Shown here in pieces: positions 32,039 through 41,208 of a stretch of DNA of 64,000 nt. Both the position numbers and the translations under genes were made by a program. The stretch is from assembly GCA_018666235.1 (NCBI GenBank), contig JABJAB010000044.1, positions 124,001 to 188,000 of the forward strand, in the 5' to 3' direction. The stretch is from Ilumatobacter sp. (lineage in GTDB: Bacteria; Actinomycetota; Acidimicrobiia; Acidimicrobiales; Ilumatobacteraceae). How positions within the stretch are numbered: position 1 is the first letter of the stretch; every line of letters starts with the position of its first letter. Under the pieces are notes generated by a model. That model had not been told where the DNA came from. It worked only from the letters and a program-made list of their open reading frames with translations, and made no database searches.

Positions 32039-32700
32039 CAGGCAGTGACCAGAATCCGTTCGCTGGCAAACGAGCCGACTCCGACGTGGTGTCCCTCGAT
32101 CTCGACGGTCAGGGTGCCATCAGGTGACAGCGCCGTGACTGTGCCGACATTGCCCGGCTGGATAGCTGACGCTTCAAGAAATTCGAGGAGGCCGGGTTCG
32201 AATTCGAGTTCTTCGGTGATGCGACGAACCGTGAAGGCATCCCCGACGGCAATTTTCGACAACGGGCCCGAATCGGGCCGGGCCTCGTATCCAGATCCAG
32301 GGATCGGATTGCCGTGCGGACACGTGGTCGGGTCACCGAGCAACTCGACCATGGCCTGCTCGACTGAATCGCTGATGACGTGCTCCCAGCGGCCGGCCTC
32401 GTGGTGAGCCTCGGCCCACGAGAGCTTCAACACGTCGGTGAGGAACCGTTCAGCCAGCCGGTGGCGCCGCACGACCTGCTCGGCAAGTCGCTCGCCAGCG
32501 GCGGTGAGCGCGATTGCTTTGTCGCCGGTGATGAGTCCTTCGGCCTCGAGCCGCTTCATCATTTCCGACACGGCTGGCCGGCTCACCTGGAGACGTTCGG
32601 CAATGCGCGCCTGGATGACGTCGACATCGTCCTCCTGCAGTTCGAAGATGCACTCGCAGTACTCCTCGAACGCTGGATGGTGCTCACCCGGGTTCGGCAT
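32038..32700 (-). CDS. DtxR/MntR-family metal-dependent regulator with FeoA-like domain
   Basis: 220 residues: winged helix (1-70, ARIAERLQVSRPAVSEMMKRLEAEGL), dimerisation/metal domain (75-140, RRHRLAERFLTDVLKL; HHEAGRWEHV; CPHGNPIPG) and a C-terminal FeoA/SH3-like domain. Compared with IdeR/DtxR the metal ligands His79, Glu83, Glu105 and His106 are kept, but Met10 is Glu (in AFEEYCE) and Cys102 is Gly (EAGRWEH). Metal preference is therefore uncertain, possibly manganese-like. TAGGTT lies 6 bases before the ATG. First gene of the minus-strand block ending in ccm genes. Confidence 0.87.
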   Translation of the reverse strand: MPNPGEHHPAFEEYCECIFELQEDDVDVIQARIAERLQVSRPAVSEMMKRLEAEGLITGDKAIALTAAGERLAEQVVRRHRLAERFLTDVLKLSWAEAHHEAGRWEHVISDSVEQAMVELLGDPTTCPHGNPIPGSGYEARPDSGPLSKIAVGDAFTVRRITEELEFEPGLLEFLEASAIQPGNVGTVTALSPDGTLTVEIEGHHVGVGSFASERILVTA

Positions 32701-32706
32701 CTCACC

Positions 32707-32712
32707 AACCTA
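32707..32712 (-). promoter_or_regulatory. -10 box of the dtxR-type gene, leaderless
   Basis: TAGGTT on the minus strand, ending 6 bases before the ATG at 32700. No IdeR-type iron box is visible around it. Confidence 0.38.
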
Positions 32713-32821
32713 CCTGTCCCCCATCGCCTGGTCGCCTCGTCCTCGCATCTCGCACCCCGCTGCGCGCTCCCCGTGCCCAAAATGTGCAGGAAAATCGTCG
32801 CCTGTCGACGCCCGCCCAACA

Positions 32822-32894
32822 TTTTTCGGTGTGGTTCGGTGTGGTGTGGCGTGGTGGGGTGCCGTGCGGCGTGGGCTGGAGGGTGTGGGGTGCG
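32822..32894 (-). terminator. C-rich, U-free transcript segment after the helicase gene (possible Rho site)
   Basis: On the plus strand 32822-32879 contains no A, so the minus-strand RNA has no U there; it is mainly C and A with few G, directly after the helicase stop. Such C-over-G bubbles suit Rho loading. The rest of 32713-32821 shows nothing definite. Confidence 0.3.
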
Positions 32895-34607
32895 TCAGGT
32901 GCGCTGGAGGCGGCGAAGCCAGCTCTCGGCGTAGCGCAGGCGCCGGTTGAGTTGTTCGTTCGTGGCACTCGCCACTCGGTTCACGCCAGCCAGACGGTTC
33001 ATCTCGCCCTGCACCTTGGCGTGATTCCATCCGGTGATATCGACGAGCCGCTTGGCGACATGGGCATTGCGGGTACGCAGATCGTCCTTGATCTCGGCAA
33101 CGCTCATCGAACCATGCGGAATCAGCCCGGCTGCCGTCGGAATCTCCGGCAAGTCGAGACCGAGTGCGGGATCGTCGGAGAAGAACGGGTCAGGCGGGTC
33201 GGGCTCGTCGTCGTAGGCGACCATCCCAAGGTCCTCGGGCGAGAAGTTCATCTCGAAGTCAATGCCGTCAAGGTGCTTGCCGTCCTCGCCAACGGTGTGC
33301 ATCGTGATGTCGGTCACCGTTGAGGCGACAACAGAGAAGAGAGACATCTGCTCCATGTCGTCCTCGTGGACCTGATTCTCAAGGCCGCCGTCGGGCTGGA
33401 AATCGTCGTCGTCGCCGGTGCCGGGCGGCCGCAGCACGTGGCGCCGCGCCTCAGCGATGGTGAACGCGTGAGCCCGCAGACGCGGATCGTCGGGGATATA
33501 GACGTACGCCTTCTGGCTCGACCGGCCCGCTTGCCAGCGCACGAAACGTCCAACCGCCTGGCGGAAGAACAGTTCAGTCGACGTGGTGGTGGCGAACACC
33601 CCCACTCGCAGTCGAGGAATGTCGACCCCCTCGGACACCATCCGGACCGAGACGAGCCACGGCCTGTCGTTCTCGCTGAACTCGGCGATCTTCTTTGATG
33701 CGCCGGGATCGTCACTGACGACCACGTCAGCCGGCACACCGAAACGGTCACGCAGCAAGATCGCGATCTGCTGCGCGTGGTCCTGGTCGGTGGCGATGAC
33801 CAGGCCACCCGCGTCGCGCTGTTCGGAGCGGATGTTGCGGAGCTGGTCGTTGGCCTTCTTCAGGACGGCCGGCATCCACTCGCCTTCGAGGCTGAGTGCG
33901 GTGCGCAGGCGCATCGAGGATTGGTCCTTGGTCAGCTCGTCCTGGAAGTTGGCCGACACCGTGTCACCCGACGCCGATGTCCACTCCATCTCCCCGTCGA
34001 CGCGCGGGAAGTAGACCGGGCGCACCACGCCGCCGTCGCGTAGCGCGTCGGCGTAGCCGTACGTGTAGTCCGCGTGGGCCAGTTCGCCCTCTGCGGTGTT
34101 GTCGTAGCGGACGAACGGAATCTGGGCAGCGTCGCTGCGGAACGGTGTACCCGACAGCGAGAGCCGCTTGTGCGCGTGGCCGAACGACTTGCGGACGCCG
34201 TCACCCCAGGCCTTTTCGTGGCCCGCGTGGTGGATCTCATCGAGGATGATGAATCCTTCTGCCGAGAGCCCGGCCAGCTTCTTCGCAGCGTTGCCCATTG
34301 CCAGCTGTTGGTACGTCGTGACCAGGCCGTGCACGTCGCGAGCCAAGCCGTCGCCGGGCGACCAATCCGGATCGAGCTGCAGGCCCATTCGATGCGCAGC
34401 ACGGGACCACTGGATCTTGAGGTGGCTGGTCGGAGCGACGACGATCAGCGGCCGGTTCTCGTCGGCCAGCGCAGCGCGGGCACAGGCAAGCGCAAACGTC
34501 GTCTTGCCGGCACCAGGCGTGGCCACCGCCAGATAGTCCGGACCGGTGGTGGCGCGAAAGAGATCAAACGCAGCGCGCTGCCACGGGCGGAGGGTGACGG
34601 TCGACAT
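32895..34607 (-). CDS. DEAD/DEAH-box helicase (ResIII/SF2 type)
   Basis: 570 residues. Helicase core: LRPWQRAAFDLF (Q-like motif), ATPGAGKTTFAL (motif I), VVAPTSHLK (Ia), ILDEIHHAG (II, DEIH), LSGTPFR (III), then VRMVSEGVDIPRLRV (V) and RQAVGRFVRW (VI, QxxGRxxR). The last 150 residues are an acidic linker (DDEPDPPDPFFSDDP) and a helical C-terminus with WNHAKVQGEMNRLAG. This kind of stand-alone actinobacterial SF2 enzyme is uncharacterised; a DNA-repair role is likely. No methyltransferase is nearby, so it is not a restriction enzyme. A C-rich, U-free segment follows its stop. Confidence 0.86.
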   Translation of the reverse strand: MSTVTLRPWQRAAFDLFRATTGPDYLAVATPGAGKTTFALACARAALADENRPLIVVAPTSHLKIQWSRAAHRMGLQLDPDWSPGDGLARDVHGLVTTYQQLAMGNAAKKLAGLSAEGFIILDEIHHAGHEKAWGDGVRKSFGHAHKRLSLSGTPFRSDAAQIPFVRYDNTAEGELAHADYTYGYADALRDGGVVRPVYFPRVDGEMEWTSASGDTVSANFQDELTKDQSSMRLRTALSLEGEWMPAVLKKANDQLRNIRSEQRDAGGLVIATDQDHAQQIAILLRDRFGVPADVVVSDDPGASKKIAEFSENDRPWLVSVRMVSEGVDIPRLRVGVFATTTSTELFFRQAVGRFVRWQAGRSSQKAYVYIPDDPRLRAHAFTIAEARRHVLRPPGTGDDDDFQPDGGLENQVHEDDMEQMSLFSVVASTVTDITMHTVGEDGKHLDGIDFEMNFSPEDLGMVAYDDEPDPPDPFFSDDPALGLDLPEIPTAAGLIPHGSMSVAEIKDDLRTRNAHVAKRLVDITGWNHAKVQGEMNRLAGVNRVASATNEQLNRRLRYAESWLRRLQRT

Positions 34608-34740
34608 GAGCGGTTTCGAGTCTGGCGACCGAGGCGATGGGGCACAACGCGCAACCGGTCAGATTCAGGAACGATGTGCGCTTCAGTGACGCGCTCCCGA
34701 CCCCGACCTAACTCCTGCTCCGGGCCTGACGTCACTCGGG

Positions 34741-34772
34741 TACGGTGGTCGGTGATGAATGAACTGAGCTGA
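34741..34772 (+). promoter_or_regulatory. Possible leader peptide before the ABC-F gene
   Basis: TACGGT (34741-34746) is followed after 8 bases by ATG AAT GAA CTG AGC TGA (34755-34772), a 5-codon ORF that would be leaderless. ACGGTGG (34742-34748) can pair with CCACCGT (34775-34781). ABC-F genes are often controlled through such short ORFs, but this one is tiny. The rest of 34608-34807 shows nothing else. Confidence 0.25.
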
Positions 34773-34807
34773 GCCCACCGTCCGTTCGCTCTCCCGAAAG
34801 GCGCCTC

Positions 34808-36457
34808 ATGGCTGCTTCACTCATCGCTCGATCCGTCTCCGTCTCGCGAGGCCCGCTCATCGTGCTCGATTCCGTCGACCTCACGTTGGCCCCTAGCCGC
34901 TGCGTGGGGCTGATCGGGCCCAACGGCGTCGGCAAATCGACGCTGCTCTCCACGCTGGCCGGCACGGTCGCAACCGACAGCGGGTCGGTCGCGCTCACCC
35001 CGCCGTCGGCCAACGTCGGTCTCTTGCCGCAGGAACCAGGACGCTCATCAGATGAGACAGTCCGGCAATTCTTGGCGAGACGTACCGGCGTTGCGGCAGC
35101 TCAACATGAACTCGACGTCACCACCCAGGGCCTGGCCGACGGCGCAGCGGGCGCCGACGATCGCTACGCCGACGCGCTTGACCGGTGGCTGGCGCTCGGT
35201 GCTGCCGACTTCGATCCTCGTGTCGACGAGGTGTGGGCATCGCTCGGGCTCGGCGCCCGGCTCCTCGACCAGCCGACTGCGACATTGTCCGGTGGCGAGG
35301 CTGCCCGCTCGTCGCTCGCTTCGCTGCTGCTCTCTCGATTCGACGTCGTGCTCCTCGACGAACCAACCAACGATCTCGACCACAATGGACTCGAGCGCCT
35401 CGAGCAATGGGTGCTCGGCCTCGCCGCACCCGTGCTGGTGGTGAGCCATGACCGGACCTTCCTCGAACGCACCGTGACCGACGTGGTCGAGATCGATCAC
35501 CACACACACCGCGCCACCTGGTTCTCCGGCGGATGGGCAGCGTTCCTCGCCGAACGTGAGCTCGCCAAGCAGCATGCTCGCGAGGCCTTCGAGGAGTTCG
35601 ACGGCAAGCGGCGCAGCCTGCTTGATCGGGCGCAACGCGAACGGGAGTGGGCAACCCAGGGCCAGGCCAAGGTCCGCAAATCAGGTGAGAGCGACAAGCA
35701 CATCAAACACTTCAAAATGGATCAGACCGAACAGTTGGCCGGTAAGGCAGCTCGGACGCAGAAGGCCGTCGACCGACTCGACGTGGTTGAGGAACCACAC
35801 GAGCAGTGGCAGCTGCAACTCACAATCCCCACCGTGGCCCGGAGCGGCGACATCGTGGCGTCGTGCCAGCAGGCGGTCGTCGATCGCGGGAGCTTCGTGC
35901 TCGGCCCACTGGACCTGACAATTCAGTACGGCGAACGAGTGGCGCTGGTCGGAGCGAATGGCGCCGGCAAGACCACGTTGATCGAACTCATCCTGGGACG
36001 ATTGACGCCAACTGCAGGGTCGGTCCATCTCGGTCGCAGCGTCGTTGTCGGAGAAATCGAACAGGCGCGTCGCCATCTGCTCGGCGACTCGACCCTGGTC
36101 GAGTCGTTCATGGCAGCAGCAGCCGATCACGGATTTGTGGACACGGTGGGCGACACTCGAACACTGCTCGCGAAGTTTGGTCTCGGCGCGGAGCACGTGC
36201 ATCGACGCGTCGACACGTTGTCGCCCGGCGAGAGAACCCGAGCCTCGTTGGCACTGCTGATGCGCACCGGGGCGAACCTGCTCGTGCTCGACGAGCCGAC
36301 CAACCATCTCGACATCGAAGCGATCGAACAACTTGAGCAGGCGCTCGACACGTTCGGTGGCACCGTTGTGCTGGTCACCCACGATCGGGCCCTGATCGAA
36401 CGCGTCCGTCTGACCCGCACGATGGTCGTTGCCGACGGACAGGTCACCGAGCGCTGA
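34808..36457 (+). CDS. ABC-F family ATPase
   Basis: 549 residues with two ABC domains and no membrane part: Walker A GPNGVGKST near 38, LSGGEAARSS, LLDEPTNDLD near 190; a charged linker with LDRAQREREWATQGQAK (the P-site tRNA-interaction motif region, about 245-310); second GANGAGKTT near 380, LSPGERTRAS and VLDEPTNHLD near 497. ABC-F proteins bind the ribosomal E site and relieve stalled or drug-bound ribosomes. The family contains both antibiotic-resistance and housekeeping members; the linker length is moderate, so resistance is possible but not shown. Confidence 0.9.
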   Translation: MAASLIARSVSVSRGPLIVLDSVDLTLAPSRCVGLIGPNGVGKSTLLSTLAGTVATDSGSVALTPPSANVGLLPQEPGRSSDETVRQFLARRTGVAAAQHELDVTTQGLADGAAGADDRYADALDRWLALGAADFDPRVDEVWASLGLGARLLDQPTATLSGGEAARSSLASLLLSRFDVVLLDEPTNDLDHNGLERLEQWVLGLAAPVLVVSHDRTFLERTVTDVVEIDHHTHRATWFSGGWAAFLAERELAKQHAREAFEEFDGKRRSLLDRAQREREWATQGQAKVRKSGESDKHIKHFKMDQTEQLAGKAARTQKAVDRLDVVEEPHEQWQLQLTIPTVARSGDIVASCQQAVVDRGSFVLGPLDLTIQYGERVALVGANGAGKTTLIELILGRLTPTAGSVHLGRSVVVGEIEQARRHLLGDSTLVESFMAAAADHGFVDTVGDTRTLLAKFGLGAEHVHRRVDTLSPGERTRASLALLMRTGANLLVLDEPTNHLDIEAIEQLEQALDTFGGTVVLVTHDRALIERVRLTRTMVVADGQVTER

Positions 36458-36525
36458 CTGCCGGCGAAACCCGACAAGAGCGACGGCCTCGGAACCTTGT
36501 GACGGTGGATCGGTAGCGTGGGCTC

Positions 36526-39500
36526 ATCGCTCACCACTCGGCTCTCGATGCGTTCTCGCCGGCAGTCCGTGAGTGGTTCGCGGGATCGTTTCCCGAGCCG
36601 ACGCAGCCGCAAGTGCAGGGTTGGCCGCACATTCGCAATGGCGAGCACACGCTGATCTGTGCGCCGACCGGGTCCGGCAAGACGCTCACGTCATTCCTGT
36701 CGTCAATCGACTCACTCACCACCAACTCGCGGCCGGAGGAGCGCTCACATCGCACTCGCGTCCTCTACATCTCGCCGCTGCGCGCGCTGGCGTTCGACAT
36801 CGAGAAGAACCTGCGGGCACCGTTGAAGGGCATCGAGTTCGCCGCTGAGCGTCTCGGCGAACCGTTCGTGGTGCCCGAGGTCGGCATGCGCACCGGCGAC
36901 ACTCCGGCGAACGATCGCCAGAAGCTGATCCGCCGACCGCCCGACCTGTTGATCACCACGCCTGAGTCGCTGTATCTGATGTGCACCTCCGCGGCACGCG
37001 AAACGCTGGTCGGAGTCGAGACGGTCATCATCGACGAGATCCACGCCATGGCCGCCACCAAGCGTGGTGCGCACCTGATGCTCACGCTTGAGCGTCTCGA
37101 AGAGATCACCGAGAAGCCGCCGCAACGGATCGGCCTGTCGGCCACGCAACGGCCGCTTGAAGAGGTTGCAGAGTTCCTCGGCGGTTTCAGTGAACCCGGT
37201 GTCAAGCGGCCGGTACAGATCGTCGACGCCGGTATTCGCAAGACCCTCGAAGTCGAAGTCGTCATCCCGGTCGAAGACATGTCGGGACTGGGCCGGCCGA
37301 CCAACGAGACTCCTTCAAGCGTCGCGGGCTCCGGCATGGGCGACTCGCGCAGCTCGATCTGGCCGTCGATTTATCCCGAGATCCTCAAGCGCATCCTGGC
37401 CAATCGCACCACGATCATTTTCTGCAATGCCCGCCGTGCTGCGGAACGACTTGCGGCCAAACTCAACGAACTTGCGGTCGAAGAGGGGGTGCCCGGCATC
37501 GTTGATGCCGAGTCCGGGTTGATGGTCGAGGAGCTCGTCAAGGCGCACCACGGGTCACTCGCGCGTGAGCAACGCGTGGTCATCGAAGACCAATTGAAGC
37601 GCGGCGACCTTCGAGCCATCGTGGCCACCTCGTCGCTCGAACTCGGCATCGACATGGGCGCTGTCGACTTGGTCATCCAGGTCGAGTCCCCCGGCGCGGT
37701 GAGTCGTGGATTGCAGCGCATTGGCCGCGCCGGGCACCAGGTCGGCGAACCGTCGCGTGGATCGATCTTTCCGAAGCACCGCGGCGACCTGCTCGAAGCC
37801 GCGGTAGTGACACGGCGCATGATCGACGGAGCGATCGAGACCACGCAGTACCTCCGCAACCCGCTCGACGTGCTCGCACAGCAGATCGTGGCGCACCTCG
37901 CCGCGGTCGAGGAATGTTCGGTGGGCGAGGTCACTGATCTGGTTCGCCGATGCGCGAACTTCGCCGAGATCTCCGACGACCTGATGAGCAACGTTCTCGA
38001 CCTGCTGTCGGGGCGGTATCCGAGTGAAGAGTTCTCCGAGCTGCGCCCGCGCATCGTGTGGGATCGCGTCAACAACACACTGCGGGCACGCGACGGTTCC
38101 AAACGCCTCGCGGTCACATCGGGCGGCACGATTCCCGATCGCGGACTCTTCGGGGTGTTCCTCCCCGACGGGACACGGGTCGGCGAACTCGACGAGGAGA
38201 TGGTCTATGAATCGCGGCCCGGCGAGACCTTCGTGCTCGGGGCCTCCACGTGGCGGATCGAAGACATCACGTTTGAACGCGTCACCGTCACCCCTGCGCC
38301 GGGTCAGCCAGGCAAGATGCCGTTCTGGCACGGCGACCGTCCGGGACGTCCGCTCGAACTTGGCCGAGCACTCGGTGCCTTCGTCCGCGAGATTCACGAA
38401 CTCGACGACAAGTCCGCGCAGCAACGGTTGATGGAGCACTACCAGCTCGACGCGTTTGCTGCCAGCAACCTCACGCAGTACGTCGCCGAGCAGGTCGAGG
38501 CAACAGGTGCAGTCCCCGACGATCGCACCATCATCGTTGAGCGGTTCCGGGATGAGATCGGCGACTGGCGCATCTGCATCCTCAGTCCATTCGGCACACC
38601 GGTGCATGCGCCGTGGGCCATGGCAATCGAACGTCGACTCATCGATCAGTACGACATCCCTGTCGAAACGATGTGGGGCGATGACGGAATGGTGCTGCGG
38701 CTGCCCGAATCGGCTGACGAACTCCCCCTCGAAGCGATCCTCATCGACCCCGAAGACATCGACGAGCTTGTCGTCGAAACACTCCCTCAGACGGCGCTGT
38801 TCTCCGCACGCTTCCGCGAATGCGCGGGCCGAGCGCTGCTGCTTCCCCGGCGCCGACCCGACAAGCGCACACCGTTGTGGCAGCAACGTCAAAAGGCAGC
38901 CGACCTCCTGGCCGTCGCCTCCAAGTTCCCGACGTTCCCCATCCTGCTCGAGGCGACCCGGGAGTGTCTCCAAGACGTCTTTGACGTGCCGGCGCTGCGC
39001 GAAGTGCTCGGTGATCTGCGCTCGCGCAAGGTGCGTGTCGTCAGCGTCGATACCGGCAAGGCCAGCCCGATGGCGTCCAGCCTGTTGTTCAACTGGATCG
39101 CCGCGTACATGTACGAGGGCGATGCTCCGCTTGCCGAGCGACGCGCAGCGGCGTTGGCGCTCGACCGCGATCTGTTGCGGGACCTCCTCGGTGCCGAAGA
39201 GCTGCGCGATCTGCTCGATCCCGAGGTGCTCGCCGATGTCGAGTTGCAACTGCAGTGCCTGACGGCGGGTTGGCGGGCGCGTTCGGCCGATGAGCTGCAC
39301 GACGTGCTGCGCAAGGTCGGCGACTTGTCCGCCGCTGACATCGATCTCCGCTGTCGGTCGGCCGCCGACGAGGCCGCAGCGCTGCAAGCCAGCGAGGCGG
39401 ACCCAGCGCCCGACGGCACCCAGCTCGACGCGCCCATCGGGATGCCGGACCAACCGCGAGCAGACGATTCCGACGTCGATCGCACACGGGCCGGTAACGA

Positions 39501-41184
39501 GCAGGCAGCAGAATGGTTGGCGCAGCTCTTGGGCGAGAAACGTGCGATCGAGATCTCGGTCGGCGGGGAGACCCGGTACGCCGCAGCAGAAGATGCCGCG
39601 CGCTACCGCGACGGCTTGGGGTGTGCGATTCCGTTGGGTTTACCCATGGCATTCACCGAGCCAGTCGCACGGCCGCTCGAAGATCTGGTCGGTAGATATG
39701 CCCGTACGCACGGCCCGTTTGTTGCGGTCGACGTGGCCCGCCGCTTCGGTGCTCCGGTCGAACGCGTTGCCGGCGCGCTCGCCGCGTTGGAAGGCGAGGA
39801 GCGCGTCGTCATCGGCGAGTTTCGCCCCGAGGGCGTGTCACGTGAGTTCTGCGAAGTCGACGTGCTGCGTCAGCTGCGGCGGCGGTCACTGGCCGCGCTC
39901 CGTCGCGAAGTCGAGCCGGTCGAACAGCAGGCGTTTGCGCGCTTCTTGCCGGCGTGGCACAACATCCCCGCCGACCGTCGCGGCGCGGAGGCTTTGGTCG
40001 AGTCCTTGGGAATGTTGTCCGGCGCGGCCCTCGTCGCGTCCACCATTGAGGCCGACGTGTTGCCGGCACGAGTGCGGGCATTCCGTCCCACGATGTTGGA
40101 CGAGTTGCTCACCGCCGGTGAGCTGGTCTGGATCGGTGCGGGCGCGGTGGGAGCGCGCGACGGACGGATCCGGTTGTGTTTCGTCGATCAGCTTGCGCTG
40201 CTGTCACCAGGCTGGGAACCACGTGATCGGCCCGAAGGCGTGCTGCACGACGCGCTCCGCGAGCTGCTTGCTGAGCGGGGCGCCAGCTTCTGGAGTCAGC
40301 TGCGCGGCGCCGCTCCCGGTTCACAGGACCCTGAGATTCTCACAGCACTGTGGGACCTGGTCTGGGCCGGCGAGGTCACCAATGATTCGCTCGCTCCGCT
40401 GCGTGCCGTGCTCGGCGGCGCGAAGGTCGCGTCGAAGTCCGCTACGTCACGGCGCACGTCGCGCCCCCGGCCGGGCCGGTTGAATCGGATCGGGCCGCCC
40501 GCAGGCCAAGGCAGATGGAGCCTGGTTGCTCCGCTCCTCGCCCCTGCCGCGCACCCCACCGAGGCATCGCACGCACAAGCGTTGCAGATGGTCGAGCGAT
40601 ATGGCGTCGTCACCCGCGAGGCAGTGTTGGCCGAAGGTATCGCCGGCGGCTTCACCAGCGTGTACGGCGTTCTGAAGGTGCTTGAAGAGCGCGGGCAAGT
40701 CCGGCGCGGCTACTTCGTTGACGGGCTGGGTGCTGCTCAGTTTGCTGTGCCCGGTGCCGTCGACCGGCTGCGCGCTGCTCGCGAAACACCTGATCCGCTG
40801 CTGCACCCTGAGGATGTGCCCGATCCGATCGTGTTGGCCACCACCGACCCGGCACAGCCGTATGGCGGCGCGCTCGATTGGCCCGACACGCCGGGTCGGC
40901 CCGCTCGGAATGTGTCCTCGCTGACCGTGCTTCGTGCCGGCGAGCCGCTGGTGTGGTTCGACAAGCGCGGGCACCATCTCGTCACCTTCCCCAACGCACT
41001 CATCGACACGAGTTGGACTCAGGCGCTGCAAATGCTGGTGCGAGACGGACGACTGAAGTCGCTCGAGATTCGCAAGGTCAACGGCGACACCCTGACCGGT
41101 GCCGACGCTCCCGAGGGGTTCGTCGAGTTACTCCGTGCTGCCGGGTTCGCTGACGGCTACCGCGGCATGACCTTCCGCGGATAG
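36526..41184 (+). CDS. lhr: Lhr-type large ATP-dependent helicase
   Basis: About 1552 residues, the usual length of actinobacterial Lhr. Motif Q region (PTQPQVQGWPHI), CAPTGSGKTLTSFL (I), TTPESLYL, IIDEIHAM (II, DEIH), LSATQRP (III), TSSLELGIDMGAVDLV and QRIGRAGH (VI), then winged-helix and beta-barrel domains and the long Lhr C-terminal domain. It unwinds RNA:DNA hybrids in repair. The conserved reading frame extends upstream of the first GTG (36613) to a stop at 36514-36516 with no ATG, GTG, TTG or CTG; residues like ALDAFSPAVREWFAGSFPEPT match Lhr N-termini. ATC 36526, 6 bases after TAGCGT, is proposed as the start. Confidence 0.87.
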   Translation: MAHHSALDAFSPAVREWFAGSFPEPTQPQVQGWPHIRNGEHTLICAPTGSGKTLTSFLSSIDSLTTNSRPEERSHRTRVLYISPLRALAFDIEKNLRAPLKGIEFAAERLGEPFVVPEVGMRTGDTPANDRQKLIRRPPDLLITTPESLYLMCTSAARETLVGVETVIIDEIHAMAATKRGAHLMLTLERLEEITEKPPQRIGLSATQRPLEEVAEFLGGFSEPGVKRPVQIVDAGIRKTLEVEVVIPVEDMSGLGRPTNETPSSVAGSGMGDSRSSIWPSIYPEILKRILANRTTIIFCNARRAAERLAAKLNELAVEEGVPGIVDAESGLMVEELVKAHHGSLAREQRVVIEDQLKRGDLRAIVATSSLELGIDMGAVDLVIQVESPGAVSRGLQRIGRAGHQVGEPSRGSIFPKHRGDLLEAAVVTRRMIDGAIETTQYLRNPLDVLAQQIVAHLAAVEECSVGEVTDLVRRCANFAEISDDLMSNVLDLLSGRYPSEEFSELRPRIVWDRVNNTLRARDGSKRLAVTSGGTIPDRGLFGVFLPDGTRVGELDEEMVYESRPGETFVLGASTWRIEDITFERVTVTPAPGQPGKMPFWHGDRPGRPLELGRALGAFVREIHELDDKSAQQRLMEHYQLDAFAASNLTQYVAEQVEATGAVPDDRTIIVERFRDEIGDWRICILSPFGTPVHAPWAMAIERRLIDQYDIPVETMWGDDGMVLRLPESADELPLEAILIDPEDIDELVVETLPQTALFSARFRECAGRALLLPRRRPDKRTPLWQQRQKAADLLAVASKFPTFPILLEATRECLQDVFDVPALREVLGDLRSRKVRVVSVDTGKASPMASSLLFNWIAAYMYEGDAPLAERRAAALALDRDLLRDLLGAEELRDLLDPEVLADVELQLQCLTAGWRARSADELHDVLRKVGDLSAADIDLRCRSAADEAAALQASEADPAPDGTQLDAPIGMPDQPRADDSDVDRTRAGNEQAAEWLAQLLGEKRAIEISVGGETRYAAAEDAARYRDGLGCAIPLGLPMAFTEPVARPLEDLVGRYARTHGPFVAVDVARRFGAPVERVAGALAALEGEERVVIGEFRPEGVSREFCEVDVLRQLRRRSLAALRREVEPVEQQAFARFLPAWHNIPADRRGAEALVESLGMLSGAALVASTIEADVLPARVRAFRPTMLDELLTAGELVWIGAGAVGARDGRIRLCFVDQLALLSPGWEPRDRPEGVLHDALRELLAERGASFWSQLRGAAPGSQDPEILTALWDLVWAGEVTNDSLAPLRAVLGGAKVASKSATSRRTSRPRPGRLNRIGPPAGQGRWSLVAPLLAPAAHPTEASHAQALQMVERYGVVTREAVLAEGIAGGFTSVYGVLKVLEERGQVRRGYFVDGLGAAQFAVPGAVDRLRAARETPDPLLHPEDVPDPIVLATTDPAQPYGGALDWPDTPGRPARNVSSLTVLRAGEPLVWFDKRGHHLVTFPNALIDTSWTQALQMLVRDGRLKSLEIRKVNGDTLTGADAPEGFVELLRAAGFADGYRGMTFRG

Positions 41185-41208
41185 CCAGCCGACAACCGGC
41201 AGAAACCT

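Noticed and set aside
37555..39453. Minus-strand ORF of 632 codons opposite lhr
   Set aside because: It lies wholly inside lhr, whose helicase motifs are unmistakable; high GC creates long antisense frames. Its product matches nothing I know.
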